This document shows, one piece after another, positions 1-6,086 of a stretch of DNA of 6,242 nucleotides. The translations under genes and the position numbers were made by a program. Under the pieces are notes generated by a model that saw only the letters and a list, made by a program, of their open reading frames with translations, was not told the origin of the DNA and searched no databases. Origin of the DNA: Planctomycetales bacterium (GTDB lineage Bacteria; Planctomycetota; SBBH01); assembly GCA_005239795.1 (NCBI GenBank), contig SBBH01000203.1:1-6242 (forward strand), written 5' to 3'. The first letter of the stretch is position 1; each line of letters begins with the position of its first letter.

Positions 1-695
1 AGTGGGGAATCCAGGTCGGCAGCGAAATGGTGTTCGACCTCGCCTCCCCCTCGGGGGAACCTGCCGTCCATCTGTACCGCGGCGGAGTCCTGCTCCCCCC
101 CACGGGAAGCCCGAACGATCCGTTCCCGACGGGCTTGAGCCCCTCCCACCCGATCACCGAATCCCTGCACACCTTCACACCGATCGGACCGATCCTTCCC
201 AGCAACCTCGCCTTCTATACGGTGCGGGCGGTCCGACCGAAAGACGCGAAAAGCCAGGAGGTCGTGAAACTGATCGAGAGCCCTCCCAACAGCGCCGCGT
301 TTTTCGACCTGACACCTGAGAGCCTCCAGCAGGGGCTCAAGACCCCCCAGGGCCCCATCCCCACGGCAGTGGCGCTCGAAAAAACCGATAAGGCCGAGGG
401 GGAGAGTGCGGCGACACGCAAGACGCGGCTCGTGGTCTTCGGCGATGTCAGTTTCATCGAAGACAACCTCGTCAAGCAGATGCCGTTCAACAAAGACCTC
501 TCTTTAAACGCCGTCAACTGGCTCCTGGAGAAGGAGGACTCGCTCGGGATCGGCCCCAAGTCCGGTTCTGAACTCCTCTCAATGAACCTCGCCACCCCTG
601 GAGCGCGCGATTGGGTCTCCTACACCTGCTTCCTGATCCTGCCCGGGGGGGCCCTCGTGCTGGGGCTCTTCGTCTGGAGGGTGCGCAAGAGATGA
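1..695 (+). CDS. GldG-family ABC-transporter auxiliary protein, C-terminal part
   Basis: The reading frame enters at base 3 with no start codon, so the 5' end lies outside the window; about 230 residues are visible. Family resemblance comes from three stretches: an early WGIQVGSEMVFD segment, an HPITESL segment as in the GldG/ABC_transp_aux family, and a late block LVVFGDVSFIEDN followed by DLSLNAVNWLLEKED. After that comes one membrane helix near nt 617-680, ending in a short basic tail (RVRKR). Known members sit in the membrane with a large extracytoplasmic domain and work with an ABC ATPase and permease; in Bacteroidetes the GldA-GldF-GldG set supports gliding, but elsewhere the substrate is unknown. 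The next gene, DUF4340, is its usual partner and overlaps it by 4 bp (ATGA). I infer the ATPase and permease genes lie just upstream. Family assignment is fairly sure; the transported substrate cannot be inferred. Confidence 0.85.
   Translation, partial: WGIQVGSEMVFDLASPSGEPAVHLYRGGVLLPPTGSPNDPFPTGLSPSHPITESLHTFTPIGPILPSNLAFYTVRAVRPKDAKSQEVVKLIESPPNSAAFFDLTPESLQQGLKTPQGPIPTAVALEKTDKAEGESAATRKTRLVVFGDVSFIEDNLVKQMPFNKDLSLNAVNWLLEKEDSLGIGPKSGSELLSMNLATPGARDWVSYTCFLILPGGALVLGLFVWRVRKR
676..681 (+). promoter_or_regulatory. Ribosome binding site for the DUF4340 gene
   Basis: GGAGGG lies 10 bases before the ATG at 692, inside the last codons of the GldG-type gene. It supports 692 over the earlier in-frame ATG at 611, which would add 27 residues read from the neighbour's coding sequence in another frame. 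Confidence 0.7.
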
Positions 696-2581
696 GCTGG
701 CGAACCACTGTTATCCTGCTCATCCTGGCGGCGGGGCTCCTTTACTTCGCCTACTTCGTGGATGCCCCCCCGCCAGAGGTCGATTCGCACGCCTCGCTTT
801 TTTCCGCGGCGGCCGAGTCCTCTGTGAAAACCCTTACGATCCAGCGGGGCGCGGAGACGCTCCGCCTGGAGCGCCAACCCCAAGAGGACGGGTGGCTCAT
901 CACCGAGCCGATACGGGCTCCCGCCGAGTTGTCCGAGATCGACGCGTTTTTGCGGAACTTTCTCGCCCTCCGTGCCGAAAAGGAGGTCGTCGAATCGACG
1001 GACGAGCCCCTTTTCGGCCTGGATGCGCCGCGCGCCACGATCACGGTCGAAGGGGACGACCTCAGCCACACCCTTCGCGTCGGCAGGGAGACCCCGTGGC
1101 CAGGGGGGTTTTATGCCCGCACGGACCGGTCCGCGATCGTGGCGATCGCCGACAACCTTGTCACAAAAGCGACGGCGCCGCTTGTCAATTTTCGCCGCCG
1201 CCAGGTCGTCGCCGTCCCCTTCGATGCCGTGACGGGGTTCTCGATCGAGACAACCCAGGGGAAGATCTCCTGCCAGAAGGAAGGGGATCTCTGGTGGATC
1301 CAGGAGCCGCAGAGGGGCCTGGCCGGCGCCGACGAGGTCGCGGGGTACATCAACGCCTTGAAACGCCTGCGGGCCGACGCTTTTGCCGACGATGCCCCCA
1401 CGCCGCAGGCCCTGCGCACCTACGGCCTCTCGACCGAGTCCGGCTCTAAGGACGCTCCTCCGATTACCGTCTCGCTCTTTCGGAAGGACAAGGAGCCCTT
1501 GACGCTCTGGTTCGGCCGCGCCGCTTCCGACCTGAAATACGGCACGCCCCCCCGCTATCTGCGGCTCTCCGATTTCCCCTTCGTCTACACGGCGGTTGCC
1601 AAGAACGAGGAGGTGACGCTGGGTCTGCCGGACCTACGCGCCGACAAGATTCTGGCGCTCGAAGGGAAGACCGTCACCGAGATCGAGATCCGCCAGGAGG
1701 GAGAGAAAAACCCGCTCTTCCTGCGCAAGGAAGGGGAGCACTGGGTTTTCCCCAGGGCCGAGGAAGCCGGATACCCCACGCGCCGGGCCGACGACATCGA
1801 GGTCCACAAGTGGCTCGCGCAGTTCACGGAGCTCAAGTTCCGCCAGTTTGCCAAGGACGAATCGGCCCAGGACAAGCGGTTCGAGCCGTTCGTGGTCATG
1901 ACCGATGCGGCGCGGCGCAAAGGGGGCCTGCAACCCCCTTGGGCCACGATCACTTTCTCCTATAAAAATGGAAAAGAGACCCTGCACTTGGCCGAACCTC
2001 AAAAGGACCGATGCCTGGTCCTGCGCGACGGGGAAGGGCTGGCGGTCTGGGTCCCCGCCAAGATCGGCGACGCGGCGTCGGTCTCCTACCCGACCCTGCG
2101 GGACAAGACGATGACCGATCTTTGGTCCGACGGCGCCTACCTCCTTCACGCGCGCTACCGCGGCGGGAAGGAATTCACCTTCCGCAAGCAGGAGAACGGT
2201 CAGTGGCTTGCCGATGGCCCCGATCCCAATGAAGAAACGAAAACAGACCGCCCCGAGGCGCGCGACCTGGCCCGAAAGCTCGCCCGGCTTCCGGCGGCCC
2301 GGATCCTGCCGGGCGCGGCCCCCTCCGGCCGTAAAACAAACGGTCCCGACACGGGGCTCTCCTCGCCTGAGGCGGCGATCCAGGCGTATTACGCCGGCGC
2401 CAGACCTGAGGAGCCGGACGCGAGCTGCACGCTCCTCGTGGGAAACAGGCTGGAGGACGGCTCCCGCTACGCACGCCTCGAGGAGGACCGCTTCGGCCAC
2501 CTCTTCACGATCCCGGCGGACCTCGCCGACAAGATCCTGAACGATCTCCCGAAAGCGAAACTCCCCGAGACGAAGAAGTGA
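692..2581 (+). CDS. DUF4340 domain-containing membrane-anchored protein
   Basis: The protein has 629 residues. It opens with a short N-terminus (MSWR) and one membrane helix at about residues 6-23, with the rest predicted extracytoplasmic. I read four successive modules of about 130-150 residues: roughly 47-173, 180-320, 327-476 and 483-618. Each starts with a beta pair of the type LTIQRGAETLRLERQ or IEIRQEGEKNPLFLRKE, then a W-containing strand (GWLITEP, LWWIQEP, HWVFPRA, QWLADGP). A helix about 30 residues on and, in most modules, a closing strand region ending in R-rich text (NFRRRQVV, DLRADKIL, TLRDKTM) follow. DUF4340 proteins are typically encoded beside GldG-type proteins and are thought to be accessory parts of the same ABC system; no enzymatic role is known to me. 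The start at 692 is supported by GGAGGG upstream and by the ATGA overlap with the preceding gene. The end overlaps the mutase start by 4 bp (GTGA). Family call is firm; function is not known. Confidence 0.88.
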   Translation: MSWRTTVILLILAAGLLYFAYFVDAPPPEVDSHASLFSAAAESSVKTLTIQRGAETLRLERQPQEDGWLITEPIRAPAELSEIDAFLRNFLALRAEKEVVESTDEPLFGLDAPRATITVEGDDLSHTLRVGRETPWPGGFYARTDRSAIVAIADNLVTKATAPLVNFRRRQVVAVPFDAVTGFSIETTQGKISCQKEGDLWWIQEPQRGLAGADEVAGYINALKRLRADAFADDAPTPQALRTYGLSTESGSKDAPPITVSLFRKDKEPLTLWFGRAASDLKYGTPPRYLRLSDFPFVYTAVAKNEEVTLGLPDLRADKILALEGKTVTEIEIRQEGEKNPLFLRKEGEHWVFPRAEEAGYPTRRADDIEVHKWLAQFTELKFRQFAKDESAQDKRFEPFVVMTDAARRKGGLQPPWATITFSYKNGKETLHLAEPQKDRCLVLRDGEGLAVWVPAKIGDAASVSYPTLRDKTMTDLWSDGAYLLHARYRGGKEFTFRKQENGQWLADGPDPNEETKTDRPEARDLARKLARLPAARILPGAAPSGRKTNGPDTGLSSPEAAIQAYYAGARPEEPDASCTLLVGNRLEDGSRYARLEEDRFGHLFTIPADLADKILNDLPKAKLPETKK

Positions 2582-4110
2582 TCGTCCGCCCCACGGACAT
2601 CGCGGGGCTCCGCTACGAGACGGACCTGGCGGATCCCGGAAAATTCCCCTACACGCGCGGGGTCTACCCCGAGATGTACGCCAAACGTCCCTGGACCATG
2701 CGCCAGTACGCGGGGTTTGCCGACGCACGCGAGACAAACCGCCGTTTCCGGAAGCTCCTAGCCAAGGGGCAGACGGGACTTTCCGTCGCCTTCGACCTCC
2801 CCACACAGATCGGCTACGACCCGGACCATCCCCTTTCGGAAGGGGAGGTGGGCCGCGTTGGCGTCGGCGTCTACACGCTTGCGGACATGGAGACGCTCTT
2901 CGACGGGATCCCCCTGGGCGACGTCTCCACCTCGATGACGATCAACGCGACGGCGGGAATCCTGCTCGCGCTCTACGCGGCGCTTGCCGAGCGTCGCGCC
3001 GTCCCGGCCGCAAAACTTTCTGGCACCGTGCAAAACGACATCCTGAAGGAGTTCGCCAGCCGCCAAACCCAGCGCTTCCCGATGGCTCCCTCGATGCGGC
3101 TCGTGGGGGACATCCTGGCCTACTGCCAGGAAAAACTCCCCCGCTGGAACCCGATCAGCGTGAGCGGCTACCACATGCGCGAGGCCGGGTGCACCGCGGT
3201 CCAGGAGATCGCCTTTACGCTCTCCGACGGCCTGGCGTACCTGGAACTCGCGCGCGCGCGGGGCCTGGCGCCGGAAGCGGTCGCGGCGCGCTTTTCCTTC
3301 TTTTTTGGCGTGCACAACGACTTCATCGAGGAAGTTGCCAAGTTCCGCGCAGCGCGGAGGCTCTGGGCACGCCTCAGCCGCGAGCGCTTCCGGATCCAGG
3401 ATGAACGCGCCTGTATGCTCCGATTCCACGCGCAGACCTGCGGCTCGACCCTGACCGCCCAGCAGTACGAGGTGAACGCGGTGCGGACCGCCTACCAGGC
3501 CCTGGCGGCGGTCCTGGGCGGAACGCAGTCCCTGCATGTCAATTCCCGCGACGAGGCGCTCTCGCTCCCCACGGAGGCTTCTGCGTTGCTGGCTCTCAGG
3601 ACCCAGCAGGTCCTGGCGTTCGAGACAGGCCTCGCGGGCCTGGCCGACCCCGTTGGGGGCTCCTATGCGGTGGAAGCGGCCACGAACCGACTGGAGGAGG
3701 AAGCGCGCGCCCTCATCCAAGCGATCGACGCGCGCGGCGGCGCGGTGCGCGCGATCGAGTCCGGCTGGATCCAGGGGGAAATCCGCGAAAGCGCCTACCG
3801 CGAGCAGCAGGCGATCGAATCGGGACGGGCCGTGCGCGTGGGGGTCAACCGCTTCCAGGCGGACAGTCAGGAAAAAGCCGCGCCCCCCCCTTTCCGGGTT
3901 TCCGCGGCGACGGAGCGGCGCCAGATCGCCGCCATCCGCCGATGGCGCAAAACCCGCTCCAAAAACCGCGCCGCCGGGACCTTGAGAGATATTGAACGGG
4001 CGGCCAAGAGCGCAGACAATCTCATCCCTTTTTTCAAAGAGGGGGTCGAAGCGGGGGCGACGATCGGTGAGATCTGCACCGCCTTGGAAAGCGTCTGGGG
4101 GAGCAGCTAA
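2578..4110 (+). CDS. Methylmalonyl-CoA mutase large (catalytic) subunit, lacking the B12-binding domain
   Basis: This coenzyme-B12-dependent enzyme interconverts (R)-methylmalonyl-CoA and succinyl-CoA in the cytoplasm. Its 510 residues cover the substrate-binding TIM barrel (about 30-420) and the following linker helices, ending at GEICTALESVWG, where single-chain mutases continue into a cobalamin domain of about 130 residues. Active-site residues known from the Propionibacterium enzyme all fall at a constant offset of 45: Y44 (Y89), Q152 (Q197), R162 (R207), Y198 and H199 (Y243, H244). The Tyr/Arg pair is the methylmalonyl-CoA signature; isobutyryl-CoA mutases carry Phe/Gln. Other conserved blocks are RPWTMRQYAGF, GLSVAFDLPTQ, GTVQNDILKEF, SGYHMREAG, GGTQSLH and DPVGGSY. 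The GTG start overlaps the DUF4340 stop (GTGA); there is no good Shine-Dalgarno sequence, so coupling is likely. The N-terminus is some 30 residues shorter than many relatives. The next gene overlaps by one base. The B12-binding small subunit must be encoded elsewhere. Other acyl-CoA mutase specificities remain possible. Confidence 0.93.
   Translation: MIVRPTDIAGLRYETDLADPGKFPYTRGVYPEMYAKRPWTMRQYAGFADARETNRRFRKLLAKGQTGLSVAFDLPTQIGYDPDHPLSEGEVGRVGVGVYTLADMETLFDGIPLGDVSTSMTINATAGILLALYAALAERRAVPAAKLSGTVQNDILKEFASRQTQRFPMAPSMRLVGDILAYCQEKLPRWNPISVSGYHMREAGCTAVQEIAFTLSDGLAYLELARARGLAPEAVAARFSFFFGVHNDFIEEVAKFRAARRLWARLSRERFRIQDERACMLRFHAQTCGSTLTAQQYEVNAVRTAYQALAAVLGGTQSLHVNSRDEALSLPTEASALLALRTQQVLAFETGLAGLADPVGGSYAVEAATNRLEEEARALIQAIDARGGAVRAIESGWIQGEIRESAYREQQAIESGRAVRVGVNRFQADSQEKAAPPPFRVSAATERRQIAAIRRWRKTRSKNRAAGTLRDIERAAKSADNLIPFFKEGVEAGATIGEICTALESVWGSS
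4097..4103 (+). promoter_or_regulatory. Ribosome binding site for glutamate dehydrogenase
   Basis: GGGGGAG ends 6 bases before the ATG at 4110 and lies in the last codons of the mutase gene. It fits the TAATG junction, so the dehydrogenase can recruit ribosomes itself as well as receive them from the upstream gene. Confidence 0.65.
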
Positions 4111-5336
4111 TGGATGTTTCGATCGTCAACCGGTTTTTCGACGATGTGAGCGAAAAGATCGGCCTGGAGGAGGGGTATCGACAGGTCCTGCGCTACCCCG
4201 CCCGCGAGACGACCGTCCAGATCCCCGTGCGGATGGATGACGGCCAGCTCCAGATCTTCACGGGATACCGCGTCCAGCACAACGCCGACCGCGGCCCCTA
4301 CAAAGGAGGAATCCGATACCACCCCGACGTGAACCTGGAGGAGATCCGAGCGCTCGCAGCCCTGATGACCTGGAAGACGGCGCTCGTCAACATCCCCTAC
4401 GGCGGCGCCAAGGGGGGAGTGGCGTGCGAGCCCCGCCAGATGAGCGAGGAGGAGATCAAGCGCCTCACCTTTTCGTTCACAAACAAGCTCCGCATGGTCA
4501 TCGGGCCGATGCTCGACATCCCCGCCCCCGACGTCAACACCAACGCCAAGGTGATGGCCTGGATCATGCACGAGTACAGCAAGAGCCACGGCTGGTCCCC
4601 GGCCGTCGTGACGGGAAAGCCGGTGGAACTTGGCGGGTCCCCCGCTCGCGAATCGGCCACCGGCCGGGGCGCCATCATTATCGCCAAGGAGGCAGCCAAG
4701 AGCCACGGCTTGGTCTTCGAGGGGGCGCGCGTCGTGATCCAGGGGTTCGGCAACGTCGGCTCGCACGCTGCCCTCGTCGCCGCCAAGGAGGGGGCGCGCG
4801 TCGCCGCCGTGAGCGACGTCTACGGCGGCCTCTACAACCCCCAGGGGCTCGACGTCGAGGCCCTGGCCCAGGTCGTGGCGCGCAAAGGGAAGATCCCCGA
4901 AACGAACGGCGGCGAGGCGGTGACCAACGAAGAGCTTCTCGAACTCGAGTGCGACATCCTGATCCCTGCCGCCCTCGAGGATGTCCTCACCAAGCGCAAC
5001 ACCCCGCGCATCAAGGCCAAGCTCGTGATCGAGGCGGCCAACATGCCCACCACCGAGGAGGCCGACCGGATCCTGCGGGAGCGCGGTATCCCGGTGATCC
5101 CGGACATCCTCGCCAACGCCGGCGGCGTCATCGTCTCCTATTTCGAGTGGGTCCAGAACATGCAGCACTACCTGTGGGAACGCAAGCAGGTGGCGACCGA
5201 GCTCAAGAAACTCCTGACGCGCGCCTACAAGAGCGTGATCCAAACAGCCGAGGAAAAAAAGATGAGCTACCGCGAGGCCGCCTTCGCGATCGCCATCGAA
5301 CGTGTCGCGAAAGCGATCCGGCTGCACGGGATTTGA
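4110..5336 (+). CDS. gdhA: Glutamate dehydrogenase (Glu/Leu/Phe/Val dehydrogenase family)
   Basis: It catalyses reversible oxidative deamination of L-glutamate to 2-oxoglutarate and ammonia with NAD(P), probably as a cytoplasmic hexamer. At 408 residues it has the normal length of the short bacterial class. The N-terminal substrate domain carries GPYKGGIRYHP (K65), MTWKTAL (K89), the catalytic PYGGAKGG (K101) and DIPAPDVNT (D141). These match K89, K113, K125 and D165 of the Clostridium symbiosum enzyme at a constant offset of 24. K65 together with S343 (VSYFEW) is the pair that holds the glutamate side-chain carboxylate, which argues against leucine or phenylalanine dehydrogenase. The Rossmann domain shows GFGNVG at 212-217 and an Asp at 236; this does not settle NAD versus NADP. 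The start is set by GGGGGAG upstream and the one-base TAATG overlap with the mutase. It is the last gene of the overlapping chain. A heptamer repeat array begins inside its stop codon. Confidence 0.95.
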   Translation: MDVSIVNRFFDDVSEKIGLEEGYRQVLRYPARETTVQIPVRMDDGQLQIFTGYRVQHNADRGPYKGGIRYHPDVNLEEIRALAALMTWKTALVNIPYGGAKGGVACEPRQMSEEEIKRLTFSFTNKLRMVIGPMLDIPAPDVNTNAKVMAWIMHEYSKSHGWSPAVVTGKPVELGGSPARESATGRGAIIIAKEAAKSHGLVFEGARVVIQGFGNVGSHAALVAAKEGARVAAVSDVYGGLYNPQGLDVEALAQVVARKGKIPETNGGEAVTNEELLELECDILIPAALEDVLTKRNTPRIKAKLVIEAANMPTTEEADRILRERGIPVIPDILANAGGVIVSYFEWVQNMQHYLWERKQVATELKKLLTRAYKSVIQTAEEKKMSYREAAFAIAIERVAKAIRLHGI

Positions 5337-5369
5337 TTCGTCGTTCGTCGATCGTGGTTCGTTGATCGC
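5335..5369 (+). repeat. Five tandem degenerate 7-bp units directly after gdhA
   Basis: Five consecutive heptamers start at 5335, 5342, 5349, 5356 and 5363 with no spacer. The first four end in TCGT and the fifth in TCGC; the common form is N-R/G-W-T-C-G-T, for example CGTTCGT and CGATCGT. The array starts at the second base of the gdhA stop codon. It is short and imperfect, so it is better read as a simple-sequence tract than as a protein-binding array. It resembles in period, but not in sequence, the heptamers at 6026-6053 and 6100-6127. Confidence 0.75.
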
Positions 5370-5379
5370 AGGAAACGAC

Positions 5380-5424
5380 GGGGAATGTTCTTTCCCTCCT
5401 GCCGCGCGAGTTTCCCCACTCGTG
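5380..5424 (+). other. Two short stem-loops in the gdhA-ykgJ spacer
   Basis: The first pairs GGGAA (5381-5385) with TTCCC (5392-5396) around a 6-base loop. The second pairs CGCGAGT (5405-5411) with ACTCGTG (5418-5424), 7 bp including one G-T pair, around a 6-base loop. Neither is followed by a T-run on either strand, so they are not standard intrinsic terminators, although they lie where the overlapping gene chain would be expected to end. Confidence 0.4.
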
Positions 5425-5428
5425 TAAC

Positions 5429-6052
5429 ATGACCGATATGTCTGAGGAGATTTCCTCCTGCCGCCCCAAGGAGGGGGCGCACAGAGCGCACGCCTGGCGC
5501 CCGCGGGGTCTCCTCCCCCCTCCTGCAACAGCCGATCAGCATGCCTTGCCGCTGGCCTACCTCAAGGCGCGGCGGGCGCTTCTGGCCAAAATGCGCCGCC
5601 GGCAGGCCGCGGTCTTTTCCTGCGCCGGATGCGACGGCCGCTGCTGCACGGCGCGCCACAATCGGATGCGTGTGACGCCCCTTGAGGCCGTACACATCGC
5701 GCGCTACCTGACACGGATCTTCAGGCGGACCCCCGCCGCGCGCGCCGCGACCGAAGACCGGATCCAGGAAAGCATCGAGCGCTTTTCCCTAAAAAAGACG
5801 GAGGCGCCCCAGGCCTACACCTGCCCCTTCTTTCGCGCCGCCGACCATGTCTGCACCCTCCCGGCGACGGTGAAGCCTATTGGATGCCTCGCGTTCAATC
5901 CGAACCTCGAGGGCAACTGCGCAATGGATCCCCTCTTTTTCCTGCCGGCCCACCAGGCGGCCAAAGCCGCGCGCGCCGGACCGGCTTGGCCCATCCCGGT
6001 CGCCGTGCTCGCCGAGCTCGCACGGCAAACGCCAAACGCCAATTACCAATGA
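5429..6052 (+). CDS. YkgJ-family cysteine-cluster protein
   Basis: The family (formerly UPF0153) is named for clustered cysteines thought to bind zinc or iron; its biochemical role is not established. The 207-residue frame has CAGCDGRCC (C65, C68, C72, C73), then VTPLEAVHIARYL, then TCPFF (C132), VCTLP (C142) and a Lys-Pro followed by C153, with C164 further on. These are the expected cysteines in the expected order. The start is uncertain. ATG 5429 is the first in-frame start after a TGA at 5363, and ATG 5438 follows, but neither has a Shine-Dalgarno sequence. The first 39 residues look unlike the family, are arginine- and proline-rich, and come from DNA full of inverted repeats. A later start, such as TTG 5546 or ATG 5591, is possible. 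The last nine residues (RQTPNANYQ) are encoded largely by a heptamer array, so the original C-terminus may have been replaced. Confidence 0.82.
   Translation: MTDMSEEISSCRPKEGAHRAHAWRPRGLLPPPATADQHALPLAYLKARRALLAKMRRRQAAVFSCAGCDGRCCTARHNRMRVTPLEAVHIARYLTRIFRRTPAARAATEDRIQESIERFSLKKTEAPQAYTCPFFRAADHVCTLPATVKPIGCLAFNPNLEGNCAMDPLFFLPAHQAAKAARAGPAWPIPVAVLAELARQTPNANYQ
5444..5524 (+). other. Competing inverted repeats around an orphan AAGGAGG, at the 5' end of ykgJ
   Basis: GAGGA (5444-5448) can pair with TCCTC (5453-5457). CCTCCT (5454-5459) can instead pair with AGGAGG (5469-5474). AGGAGGGGG (5469-5477) can also pair perfectly over 9 bp with CCCCCTCCT (5516-5524), while GGGCGC (5475-5480) matches GCGCCC (5497-5502). 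These pairings share bases and exclude one another. The sequence AAGGAGG at 5468-5474 is a perfect Shine-Dalgarno core, yet no ATG, GTG or TTG follows within 20 bases. The segment lies inside the longest ykgJ frame, so it is either a structured leader with a later start or an unusual coding segment. Confidence 0.45.
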
Positions 6053-6053
6053 G
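6026..6053 (+). repeat. Four tandem 7-bp CAAnnnS units over the 3' end of ykgJ (left arm)
   Basis: Units start at 6026, 6033, 6040 and 6047. The first two are identical (CAAACGC); the third is CAATTAC and the fourth CAATGAG. All begin CAA. The ykgJ stop codon (6050-6052) lies in the fourth unit, so the protein's last residues are read from the repeat. Confidence 0.75.
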
Positions 6054-6086
6054 TTGCGCGTGTCTTCGTTTCGGTCATTGGCGTTT
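6034..6086. repeat. Inverted repeats joining the two heptamer arms
   Basis: AAACGCCAAT (6034-6043) is a perfect 10-bp inverted match to ATTGGCGTTT (6077-6086). A second match, CCAATGA (6046-6052) with TCATTGG (6075-6081), uses overlapping bases on the right side and so excludes the first. Either would form a stem with a loop of about 22-33 bases. There is no T-run right after the stem, so it is not a clear terminator. Confidence 0.6.

Noticed and set aside
1634..2806. Open frame on the - strand (390 codons) spanning the DUF4340 and mutase genes
   Set aside because: It crosses two well-supported + strand genes, is arginine- and glycine-rich and shows no family motif; high GC alone explains the lack of stops.
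2758..3720. Open frame on the - strand (320 codons) inside the mutase gene
   Set aside because: It is fully contained in the conserved TIM-barrel coding sequence and has no motif of its own.
3883..3890. Run of eight C in the mutase gene as a possible phase-variable slippage site
   Set aside because: The frame is intact on both sides, the run encodes a plausible AAPPPF linker, and C or G runs of 7 also occur in other genes here (765-771, 645-651), as expected in GC-rich DNA.
5362..5389. TTGATC followed at about 16 bases by AATGTT as a promoter for ykgJ
   Set aside because: The match to the -10 consensus is only three of six, and the -35-like hexamer is part of the heptamer array, so it is expected by chance.
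4107..5528. Long open frame on the - strand (473 codons) opposite glutamate dehydrogenase
   Set aside because: It is the shadow of a strongly conserved + strand enzyme in GC-rich DNA. Its translation is rich in H, D, R, G and L with no recognisable motif.
5370..5545. Known riboswitch or T-box leader upstream of ykgJ (cobalamin was considered because of the B12 enzyme nearby)
   Set aside because: I found no GCCACTG cobalamin box, no AGGGTGG...ACCGCG T-box and no other conserved core; ykgJ is also not a typical target.
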